From the NCBI RefSeq assembly GCF_001632365.1, contig NW_024468513.1:373639-437638 (forward strand): 64,000 nt of DNA. The letters run 5' to 3'. A program made the translations under genes and the position numbers. A model generated the notes under the pieces. It was not told the DNA's origin. It did no database searches and was given only the letters and a program-made list of their open reading frames with translations. This stretch comes from Laetiporus sulphureus 93-53 (taxonomy: Eukaryota > Basidiomycota > Agaricomycetes > Polyporales > Laetiporaceae). Every line of letters begins with the position of its first letter. Positions within the stretch are counted from its first letter, which is position 1. Shown one piece after another: positions 10,421 through 21,190 of the stretch.

Positions 10421-12382
10421 ATGGCCACACGTGTGTTTGCTCTGATCATAGGCATCGATAATTACAAGTCCGGCAACATCTGGAACCTCCAATCCTGCGT
10501 CGACGATGCGAAGAACATCAAGCGTTGGCTAACCCATGATCTGCATGTCCCCCGAGACCAGATCTGCCTCCTCCTCAACGCCGAAGCAACCAAACGCAAA
10601 ATCGAGGAAACGTTCATGTCTCACCTAGTCAACAATCCTGCCATCGAGCCTGGCGATGCCATCTTCATCTACTTCTCTGGACATGGGAGCCGTGTCCGTG
10701 CACCACCTCATTGGTTCGAGAACGGCCGGGGAGAGGTAGAGGTGCTCTGTCCCTACGACCACGATACCAGGACCGTCGACGGCCGGATCGCGGGTATATC
10801 GGATCGCTCGCTGTATGCGATGATCGACGTTCTCTGCACAGCGAAGGGAGACAACATCACGCTGATGCTCGACACCTGCTTTGCCCTTCCTCGCACCCCG
10901 GAAGGGACACGAGAGCGGATGCACGTCCGCTACACGCCTACCAACAAGGCGTCTCCTGCCGACCTCATCTCGAGCCTGTGGAAGGGTGCATCTCTGCACG
11001 CCGGCCAAAAAGGCTCTAGCCGCGGCTTCACCTCCACGAGCCGCAGCACGCACGTCACATTGGCTGCTTGCGGGAGTGGCTCGTCCGCCATGGAGAGCAA
11101 GTTGGGCGGGAACTTCACCAATGCTCTGATGACGTTAAAGGACCGCATGGCCATTCATAAACTCACATATACCGATTTGATCCACGCAGTGTCCGATATC
11201 ATGGACGATCACCAGCACGCTATCTCGCTCGGGAGACACACCGATCGCATACCATTCGACGGCGTCCCTTTCCTCCCTGACGCCCATTACGTGGCTATCG
11301 ACCTCTATGATCACGAGAAGGTGCGCGTTGATGCCGGTGCCATACATGGGATCATGGAGGGCACCGAGTTCAGCATCCACCAGCACAACCGACGCGGCTC
11401 TCTGAATCCTGTCCTCGCCACCTACTCTGCGGTCGAGATCCACCCTACCTGGTGTCTCGCGCGGCGGAAATCTGCTGCAAAGAACTTTGCCCGCGAAGGA
11501 TGGGCGCGGATCACCCGTTGGAACAACCGTACTCCGTTCCGCGTACACATCAGGAAGTCTCTGCTCTCCATCATCCGGCGGTGTCATCTCAAGAAACAGA
11601 TCACTTCGAACGCTGAGAAGGCCGCGTCGCAGCATGGAATGAACATACTTCGCGTGAAGAGCGCCACACAGGCGGATATCTCTGTCAAATTGCGCCGCCG
11701 CGAGCTCGTCGTGGAGAGGCACGACCCGATGATATCCTCGAACTGCCGGCACATCATCCAGCTCCCGAGCAAGCGCACGAACAGTGACCTGCGGATCATA
11801 CATGATGCCGCACGTTTCCATCTGCATCTTCACAGGAAAAACCCGGCGCGTCCTTTGCTCGGTCGTGTGACCATGGAGCTCTATCGCCTGGATGCGTCGA
11901 CATGGACGCGCACGAGTGGTAACCTCCTCGTTAACGGCAAGGCGGAGATCGTCGATGACGGGAAGAACTCGATATATGCAGTCGTGATACATAACTACTC
12001 GGACCACGATCTCTGGCCATACCTCGCGTACATGGATGCGAGCGGATACGGCATCAACATGGTGTACCATCCCGATTCTGCTGCCGTCTCCAACCCACCT
12101 CTGCGCAGACATGACCACCTAGTCATTGGTTCTGACACCGCAGACTCGGAGGCGCTCACCTTCTCGCTCGTTGATGGGGCGGATACTGGGGCTGGCTTTC
12201 TGAAACTGTTCGTGTCCTCCGTGCCTACGCCGATGACGTTCATCGAACAGGGAGTGCCCAGCCCAATCACTCCGACGCTATCGAGGAGCGGCCGTTCCCC
12301 ACCTTCGTCGTCTGAAACGGAGATCTGGGATTCTGTCGTCGCCTGTGTGACTGTCATTCGGAAGTCCGAGAAAGACAGTTGA
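10421..12382 (+). CDS. Caspase-fold (metacaspase-like) protein, single exon
   Basis: Intronless frame of 653 residues from ATG 10421. The N-terminal p20-like caspase domain reads RVFALIIGIDNY and LQSCVDDAKNIKRWL, then FIYFSGHGSR with the catalytic His at residue 88, and MLDTCFALP with the catalytic Cys at residue 153. Canonical metacaspases usually have DxCHSG after the nucleophile; here it is DTCFAL, which points to the divergent caspase-like group expanded in basidiomycetes. The domain continues to LAACGSGSSAMESKLGGNFTNAL. The remaining roughly 400 residues have no domain I recognise. Such proteins are thought to act as cysteine proteases in stress or incompatibility responses; no adjacent NLR or effector gene is visible. 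Absence of introns is unusual for this window. Confidence 0.82.
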   Translation: MATRVFALIIGIDNYKSGNIWNLQSCVDDAKNIKRWLTHDLHVPRDQICLLLNAEATKRKIEETFMSHLVNNPAIEPGDAIFIYFSGHGSRVRAPPHWFENGRGEVEVLCPYDHDTRTVDGRIAGISDRSLYAMIDVLCTAKGDNITLMLDTCFALPRTPEGTRERMHVRYTPTNKASPADLISSLWKGASLHAGQKGSSRGFTSTSRSTHVTLAACGSGSSAMESKLGGNFTNALMTLKDRMAIHKLTYTDLIHAVSDIMDDHQHAISLGRHTDRIPFDGVPFLPDAHYVAIDLYDHEKVRVDAGAIHGIMEGTEFSIHQHNRRGSLNPVLATYSAVEIHPTWCLARRKSAAKNFAREGWARITRWNNRTPFRVHIRKSLLSIIRRCHLKKQITSNAEKAASQHGMNILRVKSATQADISVKLRRRELVVERHDPMISSNCRHIIQLPSKRTNSDLRIIHDAARFHLHLHRKNPARPLLGRVTMELYRLDASTWTRTSGNLLVNGKAEIVDDGKNSIYAVVIHNYSDHDLWPYLAYMDASGYGINMVYHPDSAAVSNPPLRRHDHLVIGSDTADSEALTFSLVDGADTGAGFLKLFVSSVPTPMTFIEQGVPSPITPTLSRSGRSPPSSSETEIWDSVVACVTVIRKSEKDS

Positions 12383-13270
12383 CAAACAGTCTTTGTTTCT
12401 TTTCCGAATCACCGCCCATTCTACAGCCGAAGTGATGATTTATGCATTATTTGCAAATACTATTATGATACTACTCGGACATTGTCGAGACACTACAGTA
12501 TTGCCATGCTGTTTCTGATGTATGAAGGGTGCACATATGAATATGATCGTTATAATATGCAAATGGGGTTGGCGAAGTGTTAGACGGTGGCCGCCAGCGC
12601 GCCAAGGTTCAAGACGATCTAATACAGTGGCTGGATGTTTGATCGAACGGGATCTGATGGACCAAATAGATGCAAAGCAAAGCAACACGCCAGGACGATA
12701 AAATTTGCGAGCTCGTCCTCCGGCTCGTTCAAGGCGTTTCCTCTCAGGATTTTTTTGCAGGTGAGTGCGACGACTTCCACTCTTCATATTCTTTCTCTGC
12801 TTGCTATGAAGAGCGTTGTACTTTCAACCACCTTTGGCACCTCTTAGTAGACCTCGATGCGCGGCCTGGATAAAACCTCGCAGTGTATCGCTGACATAAA
12901 TGACTTTCTGAGCTTTCTTCTCCGTTCTGACTGTTGTATTGGACGAATCCGCTGACTTTCTGCCTTGTAGTTCTTGTGGTTCCTTGGAAACCAAGACGTT
13001 CTCTGGGTTCGGCGTCCCCCGCTCGCATGCCAGATAACGGCCGCATTGTGACCCTCCGGCTTTTTAGCCATATAAGACCGCCTCTATCGCGTGCTCTCAG
13101 TATGTGTTCTATCGATAGTGTTATCTTTCTCACCGGTAGGCCGATGCTGTGGGTAATTAGTATAAATGCACTTGAATGCGTATCCGCCAGTGTTTGCTTG
13201 GCTGTCCACGCTCTCATATCTATTCTCACGATTCTTGAGCACACCCTTCAACGTCCCATCTCTCTAAGCC
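12383..13270. other. Intergenic region, 0.9 kb
   Basis: Spacer after the metacaspase-like gene and before amidase 1. A minus-strand open stretch at 12804-13244 (about 147 codons) has no recognisable motif and low-quality composition. Probably 3' UTR plus promoter. TA-rich near 13160-13172. Confidence 0.45.
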
Positions 13271-15387
13271 ATGTCGCAGAGCTGGCAGGACCTCGTTGCA
13301 GACAAGAGACAACGCCAGAAGGTAACCATCCCGAAGGACTGGCTCATTGACCCTCCGCCGGACACGGTCCTCGACGTCACTGCGTTTCCTGAGGAGTGCG
13401 GCCTTCTGTCAGAGAGGGAGTTACAAATTACGTGTAAGGTGGATGTCAACGCTCTGCTGGCGAAACTGGCCACCGGTGAATGGTCATCAGTGGAAGTCAC
13501 CACCGCATTCTATAAGAGGGCGATCATTGCTCATCAACTGGTACATCTCATGACATTGAGTGCATGGTTCTCTGCTCATGAGATACGGTTACGCAGGTTA
13601 ACTGTCTGACTGAGGTCTTCGTTGAGCGAGCCTTGGCTCGTGCGGCCGAGTTGGATGAGTACCTGAAGTCTACAGGCAAAGTTGTCGGACCTCTTCACGG
13701 GCTGCCTGTTTCGTTGAAGGACCAGCTTGCCATAAAGGGTCTCGAAACCACGATGGGTCAGATCTACCGGGATTTTACCGCATTGCATCACTGAAAAAGA
13801 CTTTAAGGCTATGCATCATGGATCGGCAAGTACGCCGAAAACGACGCCGTCCTCGTCGAAATACTTTATGAATGTGGTGCGGTCCCGTTCGTGAGGACGA
13901 ATGTGCCGCAAACTTTGATGGTATGTGCTTGTTTGCGACCCATCTCTCGTGATTACCTCATAGATTGTGTCCAATAGTGGCCGGAAACGTACAACCTCAT
14001 CTTCGGCCGGACGACCAATCCTGCCAATCGATCACTGACATCCGGCGGCTCGTCTGGAGGCGAAGGCGCTCTAATCCATCTGAAGGGCAGTCCGCTCGGC
14101 GTAGGGTCAGACCTTGGAGGGTACGACCGAAGGCCTGCGCAAGCAGTGCACGAGACTGATCAAACATCTGTTCAGTTCTATCCGTATACCTGCCCTCTTC
14201 AACGGCATTTATGGACTGCGTCCATCGTATGGTCGCGTGCCGTATGAAGGAGCTGTGAATTCGATGTACGGTCAAGACTCGATTCCTTCCGTCCTGGGCC
14301 CGCTCTCGAATAGCTTGAGTGGCATCAAGGGATTCATGCAGGCGGTCATAAGCCGACAACCATGGCTCAAGGATCCGCTCGCTGTTCGCAAGAAGTGGGA
14401 CGAGGAGGCATACGCGCTTGCAGAACATGGTGGCGGTGAAAATCTTTGCTTTGCGATTATGTGGGATGATCGGATTGTTATCCCTCAACCGCCTATCACC
14501 AGAGCACTTCAGATGACCAAGAACGCACTCTTGACAGCCGGGCATAATGGTGGATTCCTTTTCATTCACGTGCAGACACGCATTGACCTGCCTTTTAGTG
14601 ATTGACTGGCAGCCGCTGAAGCACCTGGAGTTGACAAACGCGATTGTGGGTTGTGTGGTAAGATCCAGGTATATAACTCACTTGTGTCACTTAGAGCGCC
14701 GTCTGGAAAGCTGGCTCAGCCGAAGATTTTAAGAACACCACTGCGGCCACAGGAGAGCCCATCATATCCACGATGATCCCCGCAGAGGATGGTGGCTTGA
14801 CGGACCACTCTGTTCGGCCCGGTCCTGCGGGTATTTCTGCGTACCAAATGTGGCAAATCCACAAGACAAAGGCGGGACTCCGCAAGGAATACCTCGATCA
14901 CTGGCGAAAGACGCAGGCGGTGACCGGAACCGGAAGGCCTGTTGATGCAATCATTTGTCCCGGTGCCCCATTTCCGGCCCCTCCTCATGGAAAGAACTGG
15001 TGCGTCATATTGGCTCAATTGATAGTTGCATGAGAGGAGCTAACTCATGGGCAATATAGGAACACTAATTACACGAAAGTCTGGAATGCTTTGGACTACG
15101 TTGCATGCGTCTTCCCCGTCACGCGGGTGGACCCTTCCGTGGACACGAAGAAGCCACCTCACGAATTTTTGAATGAGCTGGATGAAAGGAACTATAACAC
15201 CTGTTCGTTAATTTCTTCTTGTCAGACCAGGCAATGCTGATCAGCTCCGTCTCCCCTAGATGATCCTGCCATCTATCATAATGCTCCCGTTTCTTTGCAA
15301 CTTGTTGGGCACACGCTTGAGGAGGAGGCTGTGATAGCAATGACTGAGATTGTCGACGCTGCCTTGAAAGCATCCTCTCAGTCTTAA
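13271..15387 (+). CDS. Amidase-signature enzyme (amidase 1)
   Basis: Hydrolyses amide bonds by a Ser-Ser-Lys triad. ATG 13271 (MSQSWQDLVADK) opens a conserved N-terminal region common to fungal acetamidase-like proteins. The triad is visible: Lys in LPVSLKDQ, the bridging Ser in TSGGSSGGEGALI, and the nucleophile in GSDLGGSIRIP. The nucleophile motif is interrupted by the intron 14121-14175 and restored by splicing. Intron 13757-13807 rejoins TTMG to YASWIGKY. Later blocks are FNGIYGLRPS, PVDAIICPGAPFPAPPHGKN, WNALDYVACVFPVT and NAPVSLQLVGHTLEEEAV. The stop is at 15385-15387. No signal peptide is seen. Its paralog lies at 52483-54636 in the opposite orientation. Family is certain; the physiological amide is unknown. 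Confidence 0.92.
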
Positions 15388-15498
15388 AGGCGATGTTGGT
15401 AGATGTCGCTTCTACGATGGATATGTGCAGGAGTGATTCGGATAATGATCATAAGTTGGCCCTTATCCAATAACGTCATCCTGCGATATGTTATGTGT

Positions 15499-15536
15499 CT
15501 CTGGGTAGCGAGGGTGCCTCTGGGTAGCGAGGGCGA
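15499..15536. repeat. Two-copy tandem duplication, 19-bp period
   Basis: The 16-mer CTCTGGGTAGCGAGGG occurs at 15499-15514 and again, identical, at 15518-15533. It looks like a recent slippage duplication. Confidence 0.8.
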
Positions 15537-15568
15537 GTGCTTCATTTTTCTTCCCCTTGCGCGGTGAA

Positions 15569-15574
15569 ACGCGT
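15569..15574. promoter_or_regulatory. ACGCGT (MCB-like) hexamer upstream of polymerase kappa
   Basis: Perfect ACGCGT about 210 nt before the polymerase kappa ATG. In yeasts this is the MBF/MCB site of G1/S-expressed replication and repair genes. Function here is inferred; one site can arise by chance. Confidence 0.3.
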
Positions 15575-15785
15575 GGCCACATTGCACGTGCTGGATTATG
15601 AAAGTCACGAGACCGCGTCAGGTAAAGGTTGCGCGGCCGCATTTGGCGCCCAGTGTCCACTTGATGTTGTGGCCTTACGCACAGTCCGCCGACAATGTGC
15701 TCTTGCCCCGCAGGCTCTCTACCGAATCCATCTACCAGTATAACCCGCTGCTTTGTTTGATCTTGGTCATCTGTACCCACCGGAT

Positions 15786-18723
15786 ATGCATGACGAAGTG
15801 ATTGCTCCCAACCCATCACCGGATTCTGAGAGTCTAGTAAAGCGTCTTGCCGGACCATCAACAACAAAAGCCGGGTATGAAACGCACTTAATTATCCATT
15901 TAAACCATACTGACATATCCTGTAGTCTTGCAAAGGACCAGTCTGAGATCAACCGTATCATTGCGGAAGTATCGAGGGGCTCAAAGTTCTACGAGGTTGT
16001 CATCAGTTCTGTCGGTGTACTACGAGGCACATCTAACGTGACTGATCTGTGCAGAATGAGAAGCGGAAGGACAAAGATTTGACGGAGAGGATCGCTCGCA
16101 TGCTGAAGCAGCGTGATGAGGTTCTGAAGGGTGTTGATCTTCGTGCGCTCAGTCCCCCTGTTCGGTTTCCACGTTTCTGATTCCGAGGCGTGCTCCAGCC
16201 AGCGTGGAACAGGGGGTGGATCAGTTGGTAAGCTGATGCATGCATCATTCTGCAACTCGAACGCCAATGTTTGGAATGCTGTCAGCTGGCTCGAATGGAA
16301 CAGCATCGCGACCTAAGCCAGACAATCGTCCACGTCGATATGGACGCCTTCTATGCAAGCGTGGAGCTACTGGATAATGCAAGTCTCAAGGGAAAGGCGT
16401 TTGCGGTAGCGTTCACCATGTTCTGTGACCGCGAACGTGGGCCTCACCATTGGTTCCTCGTCGTCAGGTAGGCAAAGGGGTCCTGACCACTGCGTCGTAT
16501 GAAGCACGCAAATTTGGCGTGCGATCCGGGATGGCATGTGAGTTAAGGTCCACATCAGGAGTATTTGTCCTGAAACGCACGCCCATGCGGATATCTAGCT
16601 TTCGTAGCGAGGAAATTATGTCCTGACCTGATCCTCGTGGAGAACCGCTTCGGCCGCTATACGGAGATGTCTAAGCAGGTAATGGATGTATTCCGGAGGT
16701 ACGACCCCAACATGTGCGCTGCAGGATGCGATGAGGGATACTTGAAGTAAGTCTCTGGTCTGTGACCAGCACTGGAGAAAGCCCTTTGACCTATGCTGAC
16801 TTGTAATCTTCATCGTGGTAGCATCACTGCCTACTGTGAGGACCATCAATTGACTGTCGAGGAATGCGTGCGGCAGATGCGGGAAGCAGTCAAGCAGGAA
16901 ACTGACCTTACGGTCAGCGCCGGAATAGCTCCGAACAAGGTGCGTCAAGCACATCAGTTTTGTCAGCCGCGACTGTTATTCGAACCGTGTCGCATCAGAT
17001 GCTCGCAAAGGTAGCTCATCTCATCTCGTAAGCCCTTCCAGTATATGGCTGACATACAATAGATCTGCTCAGACAAGGTTTATTTGGTGCCCTGCTGCTG
17101 AGGACGCCAACTCATAAATTCCTGGTAGAATAAGCCGAATGGGCAGTTCAAACTCGACTTCAATCCAGAGGCTATCAAGGCTTTCATGCATGACCTATCG
17201 ATTCGCAAAGTGCCCGGTGTCGGTCGAGTGAACGAACGGTTGCTCGATTCTATAGGCATTAAGGTGAGCGTTATGTGTGCTATCTCTTCATCGTCTGCAA
17301 CGGGATCACGACTCCCGAATCAAGAACAGAGCCTTACGTAAAATTACACCTAGACATGTGGAGATATCTTCACCCACAGAGCCATCGTTGCGATGATGGA
17401 TAAGCAGTTCGGTCTTCATTTCCTCTTGCAAGCCTACCTGGGAATTGCTTCAAATGACGTCCAGCCCGGGCAACGTGAAGAACGGAAGAGCATCGGCGCA
17501 GAACGGTATGCTACACCCTAGTCACGCAGCATTCGAAGCTCATCAGTTGCGAACGGTTGCGCGTGGTGCTGGTTTGTACAGCACGTTTACCCCCCTCAAA
17601 GAGCAAAGCAAGATTCTTCAGAAGCTGGAGGAGGTTGCGGCAGAGCTTGAGAGCGACATGAATGATGGCGGGTGGACAGGCAAGACGGTGACTTTGAAGT
17701 ATAAACTAGATACATATCAAGGTAAAATTTATCACAAGAGGCTGTTTGCGCGCATTAATTGCTCCCCTTGTTTGCCTCAGTCTTCACGCGTGCCAGGTCA
17801 TTTGACAGATGTATATCTACAAATAAAGAAGACCTATTTGCGGTATGTAGAAGCAGTCATGCAAGCACGCGCACCGTCGTTGACATTGTCCTATACTAGA
17901 TCGGCAAAGATCTCCTCATACCGGAGCTTCCCTTAACCCTTCGATTAATTGGCCTGAGAGTAACAAAGTTGAAAGATTTAAGAGCGGAAGTGGAGAACAA
18001 CTCTGGCGGAATCAAGAGAGTACGTACATGAGAGCTATGATAAACGAGTCGACGACCTCATCATATAGTGTTCAACCACTATAGTTCTTCGAGTCCGCCA
18101 ATTCAGCAGAGTCATCCAGGAATTTGAAGAAAGCACGCGTCGAGGCCGAACAATGGGAGGAAGAGCCTCATTTGACTCAGGACGGTTATCAAGATGCGAT
18201 GCCCGGCTACCATGAACATGGCGATTTGGACGACGATTTGAATGTAGATCACTCGTTCGATGATCATATAGACGGGAACTCGAGCGATGTGCAGCAACCG
18301 TATATTCCACGAGGAAGCCCACAGAGGCCACCAAGATCTCCCAAGTCGGCTCCTTCCTCATCCATTAGGGCACGGACTTATAAGCCGACGTCGTCTGGGT
18401 CGCAAAAACCTCGTAGTGCCTACGCTCCACCTACATCTGCGTTGGAATCTAACGAACCACCATCGGACTCAACGTCTCATCTACCAGTGGAAGAAGTCAA
18501 AGAGCAGGACGGAGTCACGTCAATGCTCACCTGCCCAGTCTGCGGGAAGAGCATGCGGACCGACAACATCGGTCTCAACTCCCACATAGACTTCTGCCTA
18601 AGCGAAGATGCCATCAAGGAAGCTCAGGTTTCCGCCTCCGTTCCCGTCCCGTCAAAGGGATTTCGCCCGCATGAACGTCGTAATGGGAGTGACAATAACA
18701 TAGGCAGAAGGAAAAGGTCATGA
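15786..18723 (+). CDS. POLK: DNA polymerase kappa (Y-family, DinB-type) with UBZ zinc finger
   Basis: Translesion polymerase acting in the nucleus. The start MHDEVIAPN is the only nearby in-frame ATG and leads into KRLAGPSTTKAG, then, after an intron ending near 15925, LAKDQSEINRIIAEVSRGSKFYENE, the polymerase-kappa N-clasp. Catalytic blocks follow: IVHVDMDAFYASVE, LTTASYEARKFGVRSGMA and CDEGYLN (acidic pair kept; the usual SLDEAYL is altered around it). Later are VSAGIAPNKMLAK and the helix-hairpin RKVPGVGRVNERLLDSIGIK. The little-finger region includes LTLRLIGLRVTKL. Near the C-terminus TCPVCGKSMRTDNIGLNSHIDFC is a Rad18-type UBZ finger (Cys-Cys-His-Cys) that would bind monoubiquitinated PCNA. 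It has many short introns. Ends RRKRS at 18723. Confidence 0.93.
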
Positions 18724-19187
18724 CGCATGCCGTCGTCTATCTACATGCACCACATTACTATCTATATAGCCATCATGGATTTATCATGTATTTCTAACGT
18801 CCCTTGTATGTACCGCACGCAGTCATCGTCACACTGCCCCAGCTTATAATGGAACCCACAGTTGACTGCAAGTAGTCATTCTCTTGCGCTCCAGTCATCG
18901 CAACTGCTAGTCTGGCTGTACGATTTGCAGGGACTTAGCGGAGACACATGCACCAATCGTGCAGATATTGGAATTGAGCGACGATCGTCACGCGTGACCG
19001 ACATCTTTACCTACAGCTAGTCTCCCGTGGGCAGACGAGACAATTCCTTCAAACCTCCACGGGAACGCTCCGGATATCCTTGTCTGTCTGACGTCTGCTT
19101 TCTATTGGGGGGCCCTTGTCGGGAGGGCGGCAAACATTTGAAGTCCGACATCACGTGCGACTACAAACAAAGCACAATGTTGTGTTT

Positions 19188-19205
19188 GACGCGTCGCGAC
19201 GCGTC
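19188..19205. promoter_or_regulatory. 18-bp perfect palindrome containing two ACGCGT sites
   Basis: GACGCGTCGCGACGCGTC reads the same on both strands and carries ACGCGT at 19189-19194 and 19199-19204. The spacing and symmetry suggest a dimeric binding site. It is about 860 nt before the WBP4-like start, so its target is not clear. Confidence 0.35.
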
Positions 19206-19583
19206 TGAGGCGCGCTCGGATCTTCTTCGCATCTGTGCCCGCTTATGTTGTCACTCCCTTAGCTGTACATTCTACTATGTCATCTAGCAAATCTCCAATA
19301 GACTCTGATAATCTACAATATGATTGCACTTCCGGAGAAAGTCTACAAAAGTTGAAAAGTATCCTCCGAGCGCATAGATTCCATGTGTGCAGTGTGAGCA
19401 AACGGCCAGCTACCAATAATCTTGTAGAACATTATGAAATGAAGAATGCGAGCACTCGCCGAAAAAAGGCTCACAACCATGACAATGTGAAGACGAAAAC
19501 TTAGCACACTATCCTGGCAGATACCGACAGCGTGCGTATCACAAGGGATTGTGACGATTTTGCCCTGATCTGGATGGCAGTGG

Positions 19584-19793
19584 ACGTGCGAAGTGGCGGA
19601 AGTATGCATGATGATGGGCCTTCATGCTCGTTTCTCCATGGGAAAATCTCGAGACCATCTGGATACGGAGCTGGGATACTGGCGCGATATCCTTGTCCTT
19701 TCGAGAGCGCGGGGGCAGAGTGAAGAGGTCGAGCAGGAAGGAGCCGATTGTCCAACCGCATCTCTGGACCTCACCGAGTATCATATCCATGTG
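19584..19793 (-). pseudogene. Relic resembling N-terminus of DUF6589/KDZ-type transposon protein
   Basis: The minus-strand frame reads ILGEVQRCGWTIGSFLLDLF, then about 25 residues later QMVSRFSHGET. This pattern (a W-T-x-G-x-F-L-x-x-L-F helix followed by a QMVSxFxxGxT block) matches my recollection of the N-terminal region of DUF6589 proteins carried by Kyakuja-type elements in Agaricomycetes. Downstream the frame degenerates and ends about 20 codons later, with no transposase core. If correct it is a truncated remnant; it could also be chance. Confidence 0.35.
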
Positions 19794-20063
19794 CGCAGCC
19801 CTAGTTGAATTCATGGGTTGTCGTAGAGGCTGAGTAGCTCCACTGCATGACAGACTAGCAGCGAGAACAGTGGCAGCGGCAGCAGACATGGCAGGAGAAG
19901 CAAGGCGGGGATACATAGTAAACGTAACTCTCGGAACGAACATTACACGCGATTACAAAGTCCGAAAAGCCTACTCCTAATAGAGTTTCATCTCCGCTCG
20001 AAAAAACCGACCTCTGAAGAGGACAAGCCCCCGCGTCAAAAAACAGACCTACCTACAGCCACC

Positions 20064-21190
20064 ATGAGCGAATATTGGGTCTCGCACAAGAAGTATTTCT
20101 GCAAATACTGCAATATCTACATCGCGGATGATGCACCCTCGCGAAGGCAGCATGAAAGCGGCTTGCGACACAAGGGGAATGTCGAACGCTTCGTGAGGGG
20201 ACTGTACAAGGAAGGAGAGAAGAGGAAGCAGGATCAGGATGAGGAGAAGCGAGAGATGGCTCGAGTCGAGCAGGTGGGTCCAGGATACGATCGTGTGCTG
20301 AAGTAGATGGGTTGACGCATGTTTTGCAGGCTGCGAAAGCTGCGTTCGCACTGGACGTATCCACAGGTCTGGTCAAGCCAGGAAGCAGCAGTACATCTGT
20401 GGCTTCTACATCAGCGGCAGCCAGAAAGCCCGCGCCGAAACCAGGCAATCCATACGCCGACTACTCTACTGCAGAGTCGCTTGGATATACAGACCCAGAT
20501 GCGGAGAGGTTAAAGGCTGAAGCGGAGCTACACAGGATTCAGGGCGTTGCGGGCGAGTGGGAGATTGTGACTGTAGCCGAGTCGGCTGCTCCTACAGAGC
20601 AGGAGTCTACACCTTCTGTCAAGGCAGAAGAGGGTTATGGGAAGCGAGAGGCGGAGCAGCCTCCTGATAATGAAGATGCGAGACACTTCAAGCTGCGTAG
20701 ACGGACTGTCGGGGTCGGCTTGGGAGAAGTTTACGACCCTGGGTTGATACCTACCAAGGTGAAGAAGCAAGAAGAGCCAGAAGGGTCATTACCGCCAGCC
20801 GCGTTTCCAGATTCTTCCCAAGGACAATCAGCAGTCGCCAGTGGATCATCAGCGACTCCCCTGCCGAAATGGTCTGCGAAGGGATGGACCCGTCCCGGTG
20901 AGAAAAAGACGCGGTCGGAGTCGCGCGAAGCGTCACAAGGACAGCAGACATCACCAGAGGCGAAGGAAGAAAGCGACGGAGCATCTGTCAAACAGGAAGA
21001 GCCTCCTGCACCAGAGGTCGTTGAGCCGGCATCGGTGAAGCAGGAACCTTCCGCCCTTGACGAGACTGAGAGCACGTCTGTAAAGGTCGAAGAGAGCGTT
21101 GCCGCGCCGATGGCACCCTCGGGAGGAGGCATGTTCCGCAAACGCAAGTTACCGGCAGGAGGGGCTGGTAGCAGAGGCAGACGTGCTTAA
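20064..21190 (+). CDS. WBP4/FBP21-type spliceosomal protein with matrin-like zinc finger
   Basis: Two exons (20064-20273, 20330-21190) give 356 residues. The N-terminus MSEYWVSHKKYFCKYCNIYI holds a U1-C/matrin-type C2H2 finger with Cys13, Cys16, His30 and His36, followed by GLRHKGNVERFVRGLYK and a charged helix (EEKREMARVEQ), as in WW-domain-binding protein 4, a spliceosome-associated factor. The rest is low-complexity, rich in Glu, Ser and Pro, with several VKQEE-type repeats (SVKQEEPP, SVKQEPSA, SVKVEESV) that look like sumoylation consensus sites, and a basic RKRKLPAGG...RGRR end. No WW domain is visible, whereas vertebrate WBP4 has two. Nuclear role in pre-mRNA splicing is inferred from the finger. 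Confidence 0.8.

Larger units (their letters stand above)
15388..15785. other. Intergenic region with ACGCGT box and short tandem duplication
   Basis: 398 bp between amidase 1 and the polymerase kappa gene, both on the plus strand. It contains a 19-bp period tandem duplication (15499-15536) and an ACGCGT at 15569-15574. Nothing in it looks coding. Confidence 0.5.
18724..20063. other. Intergenic region, 1.3 kb, with transposon relic
   Basis: Spacer after polymerase kappa. It holds an 18-bp palindrome with two ACGCGT hexamers (19188-19205), a minus-strand coding relic (19584-19793) and the promoter of the WBP4-like gene. Nothing else looks coding. Confidence 0.5.

Noticed and set aside
11135..12118. 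Long minus-strand frame of 327 codons opposite the metacaspase-like gene
   Set aside because: Arg/Val/His-rich composition and no domain; explained by GC-rich third positions of the plus-strand gene.
12804..13244. Minus-strand frame of 147 codons before amidase 1
   Set aside because: Composition is Arg/Ser-rich and no family is recognisable; not reported as a gene.
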